The notes beneath the pieces are model-generated. The model ran no database searches, was not told the origin of the DNA, and saw only the letters and a program-made list of their open reading frames with translations. DNA of 64,000 nucleotides from Streptomyces hoynatensis (GTDB lineage Bacteria; Actinomycetota; Actinomycetes; Streptomycetales; Streptomycetaceae), in NCBI RefSeq assembly GCF_003626535.1, contig NZ_RBAL01000001.1, positions 186,001 through 250,000 on the forward strand. Direction: 5' to 3'. Position numbers and translations under genes: made by a program. Below, in pieces: positions 38,249-47,485 of the stretch (positions are counted from its first letter, which is position 1; each line of letters starts with the position of its first letter).

Positions 38249-38587
38249 CTAACGGCCGCGGCAGAGTTCGAGCAGCGTCATCGCCAGCTGGGTGCCGGGA
38301 CGGCCCAGGCCCTCGCGGTAGTGGCGCAGGATCTCCATCTCGCGGGCCAGGTGCACCCGCCGCCCGCCGGCCGCCAGGCGCGTGCGCTGCACGTGCGCGG
38401 AGACGGCCATGCGCTCCCTGATCAGGGCGATGATCCGCCCGTCGAGCTCGTCGATGCGGCCCCTGGCGGCGGCGATCACGGCCTCGGGGTGGCCGGCGTC
38501 CGGCACGGCCGCGGGCGAGGCCGGGGCGGCGGGCTCCGGCTCGGGGGTGGCGGGGGTGCCGGTGCCGGTGGCGTTCCTGGTGGTCAC
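38249..38587 (-). CDS. Chorismate mutase (AroQ class)
   Basis: The 112-residue protein has a disordered Thr/Pro/Ala leader of about 30 residues and an AroQ three-helix domain: AARGRIDELDGRIIALIRERMAVSAHVQRTR, then HLAREMEILRHYREGLGRPGTQLAMTLLELCRG. The conserved first-helix Arg, the RxxID and the REMEIL...Y...LG pattern are as expected for conversion of chorismate to prephenate in phenylalanine and tyrosine synthesis. GTG 38587 is supported by GAGGAG seven bases upstream. It is divergent from guaA. Confidence 0.85.
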   Translation of the reverse strand: MTTRNATGTGTPATPEPEPAAPASPAAVPDAGHPEAVIAAARGRIDELDGRIIALIRERMAVSAHVQRTRLAAGGRRVHLAREMEILRHYREGLGRPGTQLAMTLLELCRGR

Positions 38588-38632
38588 GGAGGGTCTCCTC
38601 GATCCGTCTCGGCGAGGACGGCCCCACGCGAA

Positions 38633-38664
38633 CGCCCCGGGCCGCCGCTCATGGGCCCGGGGCG
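38633..38664. promoter_or_regulatory. Perfect 11-bp hairpin in the chorismate mutase-guaA divergent region
   Basis: CGCCCCGGGCC (38633-38643) and GGCCCGGGGCG (38654-38664) pair around a ten-base loop. On the minus strand it lies upstream of chorismate mutase; on the plus strand it precedes the guaA promoter. It could insulate the two genes. Confidence 0.4.
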
Positions 38665-38703
38665 CGAAGGGTGTCGGTGTCAGCGAGGTACGCCGAACTC
38701 CCC

Positions 38704-38729
38704 ATGGCACTCGGCCGGGCCGGTGCCAT
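38704..38729. promoter_or_regulatory. Second hairpin in the chorismate mutase-guaA divergent region
   Basis: ATGGCAC (38704-38710) and GTGCCAT (38723-38729) pair, with additional GGCC/GGCC pairing inside and one bulged base. It lies about 50 bases before the probable guaA -10 TAGACT (38782-38787). Confidence 0.35.
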
Positions 38730-38840
38730 AGGTAAAGCGGGCGAGACGCACCACGCAAAGCATGTCGCCGAGTATGCCATCTAGACTTGGCGGCACACAT
38801 CCCCCCAGCACCACCGCCGCAAGGCACGAAAGGCAGTGAC

Positions 38841-40448
38841 GTGGCACACGTGGCAGACCCGGACGCCGGCCGCGACGCGGGTCCCCGCGCCGACACCGTC
38901 CTCGTCGTCGACTTCGGGGCCCAGTACGCGCAGCTCATCGCGCGCCGGGTCAGGGAGGCGCGGGTCTACAGCGAGATCGTGCCCTCCACCACGCCGGTCG
39001 CCGAGCTGCTGGCCAGGAAGCCGCGCGCGATCATCCTCTCCGGCGGCCCCGCCTCGGTGTACGCGCCGGACGCGCCGGGCATCGACCCGGCCCTCTTCGA
39101 GGCCGGGGTGCCGATCTTCGGGATGTGCTACGGCTTCCAGCTGATGGCGCAGGCGCTCGGCGGGCGCGTGGACAACACGGGGGCCCGCGAGTACGGCCGC
39201 ACCGCGCTCAGCGTCTCCGCGCCCGACTCGACCCTCTTCCACGGCACCGCGAGCGAGCAGCAGGTGTGGATGTCGCACGGCGACGCCTGCTCCGCCGCGC
39301 CCGAGGGCTTCACCGTCACCGCCGCCACCGGCACCGTGCCCGTCGCCGCCTTCGAGGACGACACGCGGCGGCTGTACGGCGTGCAGTACCACCCGGAGGT
39401 CGTGCACTCGACCTACGGGCAGCAGGTGCTGGAGCACTTCCTCTACGAGGGCGCCGGGATCACGCCCTCCTGGACCACCGGCAGCATCGTGGCCGAGCAG
39501 GTCGCCGCCATCAAGGCGCAGGTCGGGAACCGGCGGGCGATCTGCGCCCTGTCCGGCGGCGTGGACTCCGCGGTCGCGGCCGCCCTGGTCAACCGGGCCA
39601 TCGGCGACCAGCTGACCTGCGTGTACGTCGACCACGGGCTGATGCGCAAGGGCGAGACCGAGCAGGTGGAAAAGGACTTCGTGGCCGCCACCGGCGTCAG
39701 GCTGCGGGTGGTGGACGCCGCCGACCGCTTCCTGGCGGCCCTGGCGGGGGTCGCGGACCCGGAGCAGAAGCGGAAGATCATCGGCCGGGAGTTCATCCGG
39801 GTCTTCGAGCAGGAGCAGGCCGAGCTGCTGGCCGAGGCGGGCGCCGCCGGGGACGACGTGGCCTTCCTGGTGCAGGGCACGCTCTACCCGGACGTCGTCG
39901 AGTCGGGCGGCGGCACCGGCACCGCCAACATCAAGTCGCACCACAACGTGGGCGGCCTGCCGGAGGACCTGGCCTTCGAGCTGGTCGAGCCGCTGCGCAC
40001 GCTCTTCAAGGACGAGGTCAGGATGGTCGGGCGGGAGCTCGGCCTGCCCGAGGAGATCGTCCACCGGCAGCCGTTCCCCGGCCCGGGGCTCGCCATCCGC
40101 ATCGTCGGCGAGGTCACCCGCGAGCGGCTCGACGTGCTGCGCGAGGCCGACGCCATCGTGCGCGAGGAGCTGACCGCCGCCGGACTCGACCGGGAGATCT
40201 GGCAGTGCCCGGTGGTGCTGCTCGCCGACGTCCGCAGCGTCGGCGTGCAGGGCGACGGGCGCACCTACGGCCACCCGGTGGTGCTGCGCCCGGTCTCCTC
40301 CGAGGACGCGATGACCGCGGACTGGTCCCGCCTCCCCTACGACCTGCTGGCCACCATCTCCACCCGCATCACCAACGAGATCGCGGAGATCAACCGGGTC
40401 ACCCTGGACGTCACCAGCAAGCCGCCCGGCACGATCGAGTGGGAGTGA
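38841..40448 (+). CDS. guaA: GMP synthase (glutamine-hydrolysing)
   Basis: GuaA aminates XMP to GMP. The class I amidotransferase domain (about residues 18-210) begins [21 protein letters not shown] and has the nucleophile Cys96 in FGMCYGFQL and the His-Glu pair in YGVQYHPEV. The ATP pyrophosphatase domain has the P-loop [14 protein letters not shown], and the dimerisation domain ends [12 protein letters not shown]. The start is uncertain: GTG 38841 follows AAAGGC at workable spacing and gives 535 residues. GTG 38850 is an alternative; earlier in-frame starts are TTG. It completes the guanine pathway with guaB at 17.4 kb. A hairpin follows the stop. Confidence 0.95.
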   Translation: MAHVADPDAGRDAGPRADTVLVVDFGAQYAQLIARRVREARVYSEIVPSTTPVAELLARKPRAIILSGGPASVYAPDAPGIDPALFEAGVPIFGMCYGFQLMAQALGGRVDNTGAREYGRTALSVSAPDSTLFHGTASEQQVWMSHGDACSAAPEGFTVTAATGTVPVAAFEDDTRRLYGVQYHPEVVHSTYGQQVLEHFLYEGAGITPSWTTGSIVAEQVAAIKAQVGNRRAICALSGGVDSAVAAALVNRAIGDQLTCVYVDHGLMRKGETEQVEKDFVAATGVRLRVVDAADRFLAALAGVADPEQKRKIIGREFIRVFEQEQAELLAEAGAAGDDVAFLVQGTLYPDVVESGGGTGTANIKSHHNVGGLPEDLAFELVEPLRTLFKDEVRMVGRELGLPEEIVHRQPFPGPGLAIRIVGEVTRERLDVLREADAIVREELTAAGLDREIWQCPVVLLADVRSVGVQGDGRTYGHPVVLRPVSSEDAMTADWSRLPYDLLATISTRITNEIAEINRVTLDVTSKPPGTIEWE

Positions 40449-40472
40449 GCCGGCCCGGCACACCGGGCCGGC
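40449..40472. terminator. Terminator after guaA
   Basis: GCCGGCCCGG and CCGGGCCGGC form a perfect 10-bp stem with a CACA loop directly after the guaA stop, between guaA and the convergent response-regulator gene. Confidence 0.7.
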
Positions 40473-40542
40473 GGGCGCGCTGCGGGCAGGCGGCGCGCTC
40501 CCGGCGGGCGCCGCGCTCCCGGCCGGGCGGGCCGGGGCCGGT

Positions 40543-41277
40543 TCAGACCAGGCGGCGGGCGGTGGCCCAGCGGGTCAGCTCGTGGCGGTTGGACAGTTGC
40601 AGCTTGCGCAGGACCGCGGACACGTGGCTCTCCACGGTCTTCACCGAGATGAACAGCTCCTTGCCCACCTCCTTGTAGGCGTAGCCGCGGGCGATCAGCC
40701 GCAGCACCTCGCGCTCGCGCTGGGTCAGCCGGTCCAGGTCCTCGTCCACCGGCGCCGCCTCCGAGGAGGCGAAGGCGTCCAGCACGAAGCCCGCCAGGCG
40801 CGGCGAGAACACCGCGTCGCCCTCGGCCACCCGGAAGATCGCCGCCACCAGGTCGTCCCCGGTGATGGTCTTCGTCACGTAGCCGCGCGCCCCGCCCCGG
40901 ATGACGCCGATCACATCCTCGGCGGCGTCCGACACCGAGAGCGCGAGGAAGCGCACCGGGTGCTCCGCGTGCGACATCAGCGCGGCGCTGCGCCGCAGCA
41001 CCTCGACCCCGCCTCCGCCGGGCAGGTGCACGTCGAGCAGGACCACGTCGGGCCTGGCCGCCTTGATGACGTTCACGGCCTGGTCCACGTCCCCGGCCTC
41101 GCCGACCACCTCCACGCCGGTCTCCTCGGTCAGCCCGATCTCGGCCTGCACCCCGGCGCGGAACATCCGGTGGTCGTCCACCAGCACGACGCGCGCCCTG
41201 GCCTGCGCGCGGCCCGCCGTTCCCTCGACGGCCCCGCCGCCCTCGCCCCCGGCCCTCCGGTGGGATTGGTCAGTCAT
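40543..41277 (-). CDS. NarL/LuxR-type response regulator
   Basis: The 244-residue regulator has a charged leader (about 1-28), a receiver domain starting VVLVDDHRMFRAGV with the phosphoacceptor Asp in VVLLDVHLPG (near residue 81), and a C-terminal LuxR HTH: LTQREREVLRLIARGYAYKEVGKELFISVKTVESHVSAVLRKL. It overlaps the upstream histidine kinase gene by eight bases, so the two are a cotranscribed two-component system. The PspC domains in the kinase and in the divergent protein point to membrane-stress signalling. Confidence 0.93.
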   Translation of the reverse strand: MTDQSHRRAGGEGGGAVEGTAGRAQARARVVLVDDHRMFRAGVQAEIGLTEETGVEVVGEAGDVDQAVNVIKAARPDVVLLDVHLPGGGGVEVLRRSAALMSHAEHPVRFLALSVSDAAEDVIGVIRGGARGYVTKTITGDDLVAAIFRVAEGDAVFSPRLAGFVLDAFASSEAAPVDEDLDRLTQREREVLRLIARGYAYKEVGKELFISVKTVESHVSAVLRKLQLSNRHELTRWATARRLV

Positions 41278-42544
41278 CCGCTCGCTCCATCGTCAGTTCC
41301 ACCTCCGTGCCCTCGCCGGGCGTGGACCGCACGCGGGCGGTGCCGCCGTTGCGCTGCATCCGCCCGACTATGGACTCCCGCACGCCCATCCGGTCCGCCG
41401 GCACCGAGTCCAGGTCGAAGCCGGGCCCGCGGTCGCGGACCGATACGAAGACCGTACGCCCCTCCACCTCGGCGAAGACCCGGACGGGTCCGCCCTCCCC
41501 GCCGTACTTGGCCGCGTTGACCATCGCCTCGCGGGCCGACTGGAGTTGCGCGGCCAGCCGCTCGTCGAGCGTGCAGTCGCCCACGCACACCACCTCGATC
41601 GGCACCCCGTGGTGGTCCTCCACCTCGGCGGCCGTGGCGCGCACCGCCTCGGCCAGGGTGCCCGGCTTCTCCTCCTCCTCGGCCGGCTCGCGCACCCGCT
41701 CCGCCGACTTGTACAGCCACACCCGCAGCTCGCGCTCCTGGGCCCTGGCGAGCCTGGCGACCTCGCGGCCGTTCTCCGAGTTCCGCTGGATCAGGGTGAG
41801 GGTGTGCAGCACCGAGTCGTGGATGTGGGCGGCGACCTCGGCCCGCTCCTGCGCCCTGATGCGCATCGTCCGCTCCTCGGACAGCTCGCGCACCATCCGG
41901 ATCACGTAGGGCCCGGCGAGCAGCGCGATGCCCACGACCACCGCCACCGAGGCCTGCAGGACCAGGGCCAGCGCCTCGGCCGGCGGGCTCTGCCCCACCA
42001 CGAAGCCGGCCACGCCCAGGCACACCAGGACCGTTCCGGCCGCGGTGCGGAGCAGCGGCAGCCAGCGGCTGCGCCGGGTCGCCGCCGCCCAGTACGCCCG
42101 GCGCGAGTCGTCCGCCTGCCGCCACACCACGGCGGCGCCGATGCCGACGACGAGCAGCGGCCACAGGTACCGGGCGTCGACCGGGAAGTGCACGTTGGCG
42201 CCCAGCGTGGCCAGCGCCGCCGCCAGCACCGCGAGCGCGAGGACCTGCCGCTTGTCGGGGCGCCGCAGCAGGTGCCGGAGACCGGGCGTGGCCGGGGCGC
42301 GCGGGCCGGCGGCCGGCGCGCCCAGCGGCACCACGAACCAGAACAGGCCGTACAGCGGCACGCCCAGGCCGTTGGCCATCATCATCACGACGAACGCCAG
42401 GCGCACCCAGGACACCGGCAGCCGCAGGTGCCCGGCGAGACCGCGCGCCACCCCGCCGAGGACGCGCCCGTCGGCGCTGCGGTACAGCTTGCGCAGGGGC
42501 GCCTCGTCGAGTGCGGCCGTCTCGGCCGCGCTGGGCGTCGTCAT
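41270..42544 (-). CDS. PspC-domain sensor histidine kinase (HisKA_3)
   Basis: The 424-residue membrane kinase begins with a PspC domain (about 15-75: KLYRSADGRVLGGVARGLAGHL, then VVMMMANGLGVPLYGLFWFVVP). Three or four further membrane helices run to about residue 215. The dimerisation and phosphoacceptor motif is AAHIHDSVLHTLTLIQ, and the HATPase domain has REAMVNAAKYGG and VRDRGPGFDLDSV. ATG 42544 is chosen; GTG 42559 in frame is possible. It faces a PspC/LiaF-like gene across 120 bases, resembling the LiaFSR envelope-stress arrangement, though the kinase fusion to PspC differs from classical LiaS. Confidence 0.92.
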   Translation of the reverse strand: MTTPSAAETAALDEAPLRKLYRSADGRVLGGVARGLAGHLRLPVSWVRLAFVVMMMANGLGVPLYGLFWFVVPLGAPAAGPRAPATPGLRHLLRRPDKRQVLALAVLAAALATLGANVHFPVDARYLWPLLVVGIGAAVVWRQADDSRRAYWAAATRRSRWLPLLRTAAGTVLVCLGVAGFVVGQSPPAEALALVLQASVAVVVGIALLAGPYVIRMVRELSEERTMRIRAQERAEVAAHIHDSVLHTLTLIQRNSENGREVARLARAQERELRVWLYKSAERVREPAEEEEKPGTLAEAVRATAAEVEDHHGVPIEVVCVGDCTLDERLAAQLQSAREAMVNAAKYGGEGGPVRVFAEVEGRTVFVSVRDRGPGFDLDSVPADRMGVRESIVGRMQRNGGTARVRSTPGEGTEVELTMERADD

Positions 42545-42664
42545 GTCCCCGATACTCACACGAACGGCCGAGCGCGGGCATCAGGGTGTCCCCCCAGGCA
42601 CCTCAGGGAACGCTCGGGGCCGCCCCGGATTCCGCCGCGGCGCGCGGGCCGCCACCATGGGAGC

Positions 42665-44014
42665 ATGACCCAGGACCTCGGCGCCCGCCCGGAGCAGGCC
42701 ACACAGCCGCGGCTGTCCCGCAGCCGCAGGCACAAGGTGATCGGCGGCGTCTGCGGTGGGGTCGGCCGCTCCTACGACATCGACCCGGTGATCTTCCGGG
42801 TGCCGCTGGCGGTCCTCTCCGTGATCGGCGGCCTGGGCTGCGTCGCCTACGGCCTGGCCTGGCTGCTCATCCCCTTCGAGGGGGAAGAGGAAAACGAGGG
42901 CAGGCGGCTGCTCTCCGGCCGGGTGGAGGGCCCAGGACTCACCGCGCTGCTGTTCATCCTCGCCGGCTGCGGGCTGCTGCTCGCCTCGATCGGCCGCGAC
43001 GGGGCGGTGCCCGGGTTCTCGATCCAGGTGTTCGCCGCCCTGGCCGGGGTCGCCTACTGGTCGCGGCGCCGGGCCGGAAGGCAGGCCGGGGAGGCGGAGG
43101 GCGCGGCGGCGGACGGGGCGGCGGAGCGGGTGGTGGCCGAGGCGCCGCCCGAGGCGCAGGCCCCGCCCGCCGCGGCCGGGCCCTCCTGGTGGCGCGGCAC
43201 CGGCGAGGGCGGCTACCTGTGGGGTCCCGAGGACGCCAGGCCGGGCGACTACCGGCGGCGCGCGGCCGGCCAGGGAACGCTGCCCGCGCAGGCCGGGTGG
43301 ACGCCCGGCGTGTGGGCGCCGCGCGAGCACCTGCCGGCCGGGGAGCCGGAGCCGCGCGAGTTCCGGCTCGGCGCGCTGGTGCTGCTGCTGGCGATGCTGG
43401 CCTGCGTCGTGGGCACGGCCCTGTCCTGGGAGAGCCAGCCGCTGGGCACCGCCCTCGTCATCGGTCTCGGCGCGGCGCTCGCGGTGTTCGGCCTCGGCTT
43501 CCTGGTCAGCACCTTCTTCGGGCGCCTCGGCGCGGGCACGGTCCTCGCGGTGATCCTGACCGGCGGGCTGCTCAGCGGCGCCTCGCTGCTGCCGGACAAC
43601 ATCACCACGGGCTGGTCGGAGCCGGTGTGGCAGGTGACCTCGGCCGCGGAGCTGCGCCCGGTGTACGAACTGGGCACCGGCGACGCGGAACTCGACCTGA
43701 CGGGCCTGGAGGTGGCGCCGGGCCGGACCGTCAGCACCGCCGTCGAGGCGGGGGCGGGGCAGGTGACCGTGCTGGTCCCGCCGGACGTGACGCTCAAGGT
43801 GGACACGGAGATCGACCTGGGGGCGTTCAGCTACACCCCGCTGCCCGGCGGGGACCGGACGGGGCCCGACACCTCCTTCGGCGGGATCGGCCAGGAGGAG
43901 CGTTCCGTCTACGAGGCGGAGCAGGGGCAGGAGCCGGGTGGCACCATCGAGCTGCGGCTGGAGATGGGGATCGGCAACGTGGAGGTGCACCGCGCCGTGG
44001 AGGGAAGCCGATGA
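42665..44014 (+). CDS. PspC-domain membrane protein with LiaF-like C-terminal domain
   Basis: The 449-residue protein has an N-terminal PspC domain (about 18-80: LSRSRRHKVIGGVCGGVGRSYDIDPVIFRVPLAV), two further membrane helices, a long disordered loop rich in Ala/Glu/Arg (about 140-230), three more helices (about 238-305), and an exported C-terminal beta domain with GTGDAELDLTGLEVAPG and EMGIGNVEVHR. That last domain has the repeating glycine-containing strands of the LiaF/YvqF toast-rack family. It is divergent from the PspC kinase and its regulator and is the likely sensor-inhibitor or target of that system. Confidence 0.82.
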   Translation: MTQDLGARPEQATQPRLSRSRRHKVIGGVCGGVGRSYDIDPVIFRVPLAVLSVIGGLGCVAYGLAWLLIPFEGEEENEGRRLLSGRVEGPGLTALLFILAGCGLLLASIGRDGAVPGFSIQVFAALAGVAYWSRRRAGRQAGEAEGAAADGAAERVVAEAPPEAQAPPAAAGPSWWRGTGEGGYLWGPEDARPGDYRRRAAGQGTLPAQAGWTPGVWAPREHLPAGEPEPREFRLGALVLLLAMLACVVGTALSWESQPLGTALVIGLGAALAVFGLGFLVSTFFGRLGAGTVLAVILTGGLLSGASLLPDNITTGWSEPVWQVTSAAELRPVYELGTGDAELDLTGLEVAPGRTVSTAVEAGAGQVTVLVPPDVTLKVDTEIDLGAFSYTPLPGGDRTGPDTSFGGIGQEERSVYEAEQGQEPGGTIELRLEMGIGNVEVHRAVEGSR

Positions 44015-44063
44015 GTTCCCCCGTGGTGCGGGGCACCCGGTATGGCGGCGGAGAGGAGATCAG

Positions 44064-44495
44064 GTGAGCGCGCGGAACAGGCCCATCCTGCGGCGGCACA
44101 GGTTCGAGCCGGCCAGGCTCGTGCTCGGCCTCGCGCTGCTCGGCATCGCGGCCGTGCACCTGATCCGGGCGACCGGGGGCAAGGACCGGGTGCCGCTGCC
44201 GGTGCTGCTCGGCCTGCTCCCGGCCGCGCTGCTGGTCTCCGGCGTGGTCGCGGTGCTCGCCTTCGGCGCCCGCATGCCGCGGCGGCGGGAAGGCCGTACG
44301 GAAGGCCGGAGAGACATGGCGAAGGGGGCGGCGGCGCCCCGCGCGGGCGGCGAGGACCTGCGGGCCGCAGAACCGGTCGGCGCCGCGCACCACGGTGGCG
44401 CCGCGCACCACGGTGGCGCCGCGCACCACGGCGGTGCCCCGCGCGACGGCGGTGCCCCGCGCAACGGGGGCGCCTCGCGCCGCGACGGCGCCTGA
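44064..44495 (+). CDS. Small membrane protein with hexapeptide-repeat tail
   Basis: The 143-residue protein has a basic start (SARNRPILRRHRFEPARLV), two predicted membrane helices (about 18-38 and 48-70), and a cytoplasmic tail ending in six hexapeptides of the form G-A-(A/P/S)-(H/R)-x-G. GTG 44064 is well supported by GAGAGGAGA. It follows the PspC-protein gene by 49 bases and is probably part of that unit. No function is recognised. The first repeats contain adjacent histidines (HH) that could bind metal. Confidence 0.7.
   Translation: MSARNRPILRRHRFEPARLVLGLALLGIAAVHLIRATGGKDRVPLPVLLGLLPAALLVSGVVAVLAFGARMPRRREGRTEGRRDMAKGAAAPRAGGEDLRAAEPVGAAHHGGAAHHGGAAHHGGAPRDGGAPRNGGASRRDGA
44379..44486 (+). 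repeat. Six 18-bp tandem units coding hexapeptides
   Basis: Units start at 44379, 44397, 44415, 44433, 44451 and 44469. The first three are nearly identical (GGCGCCGCGCACCACGGT type) and later ones diverge. The frame is preserved. Confidence 0.9.
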
Positions 44496-44691
44496 TCCGT
44501 CCCGGGCGGGATCCGTCCCGGGCGGGCGCGCCCCGGCCGGCCTGGCCCTGTGCGCCTCGCCCTCGGGACTGCCCCAGGACGGGGGTGGTGCCAGGTACAC
44601 CGCGGAATCGGGCGTCCGCCTCCGTGTGCCGGGTGGACGGGTACCGGAACGCTTGGAGCCGTCGGACAGGAAACGAACGACGGGAACATGA

Positions 44692-46035
44692 ATGCGCATA
44701 CGCCCACGCAGGACCTCCACCCTCGCCCTCGCCTGCGCCCTGACGCTGGCCGCCTGCGGCCTCTCGCTGGCCGGCACCGCGGCCGCCCGGAGCCTGCCGC
44801 ACGGCCCGCACCAGGCCGCGCCGCAGGCCGCCGCGGGGGGACAGGCCGCCGCCGGCGGCGCCGAAGGGCACCGGGCCGGCCGGGCCGGCGCCCGCGGAAC
44901 GCTGGTGGACGCCGAGTTGCGGTACTCCCTGCCCGAGCCGTCCGATGCCGCGGACGAGCTGGTGGCCTCCGGGTTCGACGGCGGGGTGGCCGCCTACGGC
45001 GTCGACGCCTACCGGCTGACCTACCGCACCGTGGACCGGGAGGGGGAGCCGACCACCGCGAGCGGGCTGCTGGTCCTGCCCCGCACCGGGCGGGCCGCGC
45101 TGCCCACGGTGTCCTTCGCCCACGGCAGCGGCGTCCACCGCGACGACGCTCCCTCGATGCAGCGGGCGAGCTTCGTGACCGGGCCGGCGGTGGGCTACGC
45201 CGCCGCGGGCTACGCCGCCGTCGCGCCCGACTACCTCGGCATGGGCCTCGGCCCCGGCAGCCACCCCTGGATGGACATCCCCTCCGAGACCTCCGCCTCC
45301 CTCGACATGCTGCGGGCCGCCCGGCAGTTCGCGCCGCAGGCCGGGCACCGGCTGAGCCGGGACGTGCTGATCACGGGCTTCTCGCAGGGCGCCTCCGCCG
45401 CGGTGGGGCTGGCCAGGGCGCTGGAGGCGGGCGAGGACCGCTGGTTCCAGGCCACCGCGCTGGCGCCGGTGAGCGGCGCCTACGACTTCGCGGGCACCGA
45501 ACTGCCCGCGCTGCTCGACGGCCGCCTCGACCCCAAGTGGAGCACGATGTACCTGGCGTACGCGCTCACCTCCTTCAACCGCCAGACCGGGGGCGCCGTC
45601 TACGCGGACCCGGCCGAGGTGTTCCGCTCCCCCTACGACCGGACGATGGACGAGCTGTTCGACGGGACGCACCAGGGGCCCGAGGTGATGGCGGGCACGC
45701 CGGACACGGTGGACGCCCTGCTGACCCCGCACGGCCGTGCGCTGCTCGCGGCCCCCACCGGGGCGCTGGCCGAGGCGCTGCGGGCGACCAGCGGCGTGTG
45801 CCGCGACTGGACGCCCGAGGTGCCCGTCCGCCTGTACTACGCCCGGGGCGACGAACAGGCCCTCACGGAGAACACCGCGGGCTGCGCCGCCGCCTTCCGC
45901 GCCGCCGGGGCCGAGGCCGGCGTCGTGGACCTGGGCGAGGTGGACTACGAGGGCTCCCGCCACGTCGGCAGCAGCGTCGCGGCCCTCCCCGAGACGATCC
46001 GCTGGTTCGACTCGCTGCTCGGCCACAGGCCGTGA
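44692..46035 (+). CDS. Exported lipase-like alpha/beta hydrolase
   Basis: The 447-residue protein has a signal peptide (about 1-33). LAAC at residues 19-22 fits a lipobox, so it could be a lipoprotein, although a Sec cleavage at TAAARS is also possible. The mature part has an alpha/beta hydrolase fold: VSFAHGSGVHRDDAPS before the oxyanion hole, DYLGMGLG, the nucleophile elbow ITGFSQGASAA, and a late VRLYYARGDEQALTENTAG holding a candidate acid. This pattern matches secreted triacylglycerol lipases or esterases. It stands alone after a 196-base gap that holds no evident gene. Confidence 0.8.
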   Translation: MRIRPRRTSTLALACALTLAACGLSLAGTAAARSLPHGPHQAAPQAAAGGQAAAGGAEGHRAGRAGARGTLVDAELRYSLPEPSDAADELVASGFDGGVAAYGVDAYRLTYRTVDREGEPTTASGLLVLPRTGRAALPTVSFAHGSGVHRDDAPSMQRASFVTGPAVGYAAAGYAAVAPDYLGMGLGPGSHPWMDIPSETSASLDMLRAARQFAPQAGHRLSRDVLITGFSQGASAAVGLARALEAGEDRWFQATALAPVSGAYDFAGTELPALLDGRLDPKWSTMYLAYALTSFNRQTGGAVYADPAEVFRSPYDRTMDELFDGTHQGPEVMAGTPDTVDALLTPHGRALLAAPTGALAEALRATSGVCRDWTPEVPVRLYYARGDEQALTENTAGCAAAFRAAGAEAGVVDLGEVDYEGSRHVGSSVAALPETIRWFDSLLGHRP

Positions 46036-46143
46036 GCCACGCGGCGGCGCCCGCCCAGGACCGGCCTGGCCCCCGGGCCGGGCGCCGCCGCCGGGGGCGC
46101 CTCAGGCAGGGGCGGCAGCCGGGGTGGCTCGGCCGGGGGCGGC

Positions 46144-47424
46144 TCAGTCGGCGACGGTGATGACGTAGCGGCCGGACTCGGTGCCCGCCGCGGTGATCAC
46201 CTGCACGTCCACCCGGCCCGCGTCCACCTCCGCGGGGACCGGCACCGTCAGCCGCGTGTCCCCGGGGTTGCTGAACCCGCCGCGCACCGGCACCAGCGGC
46301 ACCGGCACCAGCACGCCGCCGATCCGCACCACCGTCTCGGCCAGCCGTTCCGCCGCCTCGGCGCCCGCGGGCACGAAGCCCGAGCCCCTGATCTCCAGGT
46401 CGTCGCCCGGCCGGATCGGGGCGTGCAGCTCACCGGGCTCGCGCACCCTGACCACCGACTGGATGACCGGCCGCCCGCCGTCGGTGTACTTGGCCGCCAC
46501 GTAGGTCAGCGCCGAGACGGCGACCAGCAGGGCCACCGTCCACGGCACCCCCGGCACCTCGCGCGGGGCGCGGGCCAGGCCCGCGCAGCCGAGCAGCATG
46601 GCCACGGTGTTCACCAGCACGTACTGCACGTCCGTGAAGCTGCCGCGGCCCGAGTCGTCGGTCAGCAGGTCGGCGGCCCGCGGCCGGGCGGCCCGCACCT
46701 TCTGCATCCGGAAGCCCCGCACCCGGGTGGCCACCGTGTGCCGCACCCACACCGTCACCGCGCAGGTGACGCCGACGGCGGTCAGCAGGCCGCCGCCGTG
46801 CTCCAGGTCGAGCCCGGACAGCAGCGCCTCGCGCTCCCCGGCGGAGCCCCCGAGCCCGGCCAGGGTCAGGGCCAGCAGCAGCACGGCGTACCCGGCGAGC
46901 AGCAGCCAGGCCCCGGCCACGGCCCGGGAGGTGGAGAGCCGGTTGTCCTCGCCCACCAGCGGGGCCAGCACCCCGCCGCGGTCCCGGTGCAGCCAGGCGA
47001 TGGGGGTGAGGAGCCCCGCCAGCAGCACGGCGGCGAGCAGCCCGGCGGTCCTGGCCAGGGTCCAGCCGCCGCCGAACGCGGTCAGCACGTCAAGCACCAG
47101 CAGCAGGCCGACCGCAGACCACAGGGCCACGATGGTCCGCACGGCCAGCCGGGACAGCCAGGCGGAGCCCGCCTCGCCCGCGCGCCGCGACAGCTCGCGG
47201 GCCGCCTGGGTCAGCTCGTCGGAGATCCACTGCCTGGCGGCCTCGGGGGAGTGGGCCAGCGCCTGCGGTATCCCGGTGCCCGCGGCCAGCTCGTCGCGCT
47301 TGCGCAGGAACGCGGCGACGGCGCGCCTGTGCCCGGCTCCCGCGCCCTCCCGGCAGTCGCCGCAGGCGCAGTCGCTCGCGTGCGTTTCGCTTGCCGCGCT
47401 GTCGCGGGACGCCTCCACGGCCAC
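46144..47424 (-). CDS. Conserved multi-pass membrane protein with C-terminal IPT-like domain
   Basis: The 426-residue protein begins with a cysteine cluster (DCACGDC, about residues 18-24) that could hold a metal, followed by an amphipathic helix with RKRDELAAGTGIPQALAHSPEAA. Five or six membrane helices lie between about 90 and 310, and a final beta domain (about 330-426: IRPGDDLEIRGSGFVP, then RLTVPVPAEVDAGRVDVQVITAAG) resembles IPT/TIG immunoglobulin-like folds. No enzymatic motif is visible. GTG 47424 has GGGAG upstream. The combination suggests a membrane scaffold or transporter accessory; the function is unknown. Confidence 0.65.
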   Translation of the reverse strand: MAVEASRDSAASETHASDCACGDCREGAGAGHRRAVAAFLRKRDELAAGTGIPQALAHSPEAARQWISDELTQAARELSRRAGEAGSAWLSRLAVRTIVALWSAVGLLLVLDVLTAFGGGWTLARTAGLLAAVLLAGLLTPIAWLHRDRGGVLAPLVGEDNRLSTSRAVAGAWLLLAGYAVLLLALTLAGLGGSAGEREALLSGLDLEHGGGLLTAVGVTCAVTVWVRHTVATRVRGFRMQKVRAARPRAADLLTDDSGRGSFTDVQYVLVNTVAMLLGCAGLARAPREVPGVPWTVALLVAVSALTYVAAKYTDGGRPVIQSVVRVREPGELHAPIRPGDDLEIRGSGFVPAGAEAAERLAETVVRIGGVLVPVPLVPVRGGFSNPGDTRLTVPVPAEVDAGRVDVQVITAAGTESGRYVITVAD

Positions 47425-47485
47425 TGTGCTCCCTGATTCCTCTCCCGGACCCCTGAGAAAGGATTGTGCCCTACGCCACGCCGGG

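Noticed and set aside
38787..38840. Upstream TTG start of guaA
   Set aside because: It falls within or next to the probable -10 TAGACT and has no ribosome site. GTG 38841 is better supported.
40901..42664. Long plus-strand frame opposite the response regulator and histidine kinase genes
   Set aside because: It is the upstream extension of the PspC-protein frame, with shadow composition; the protein's homology starts at 42665.
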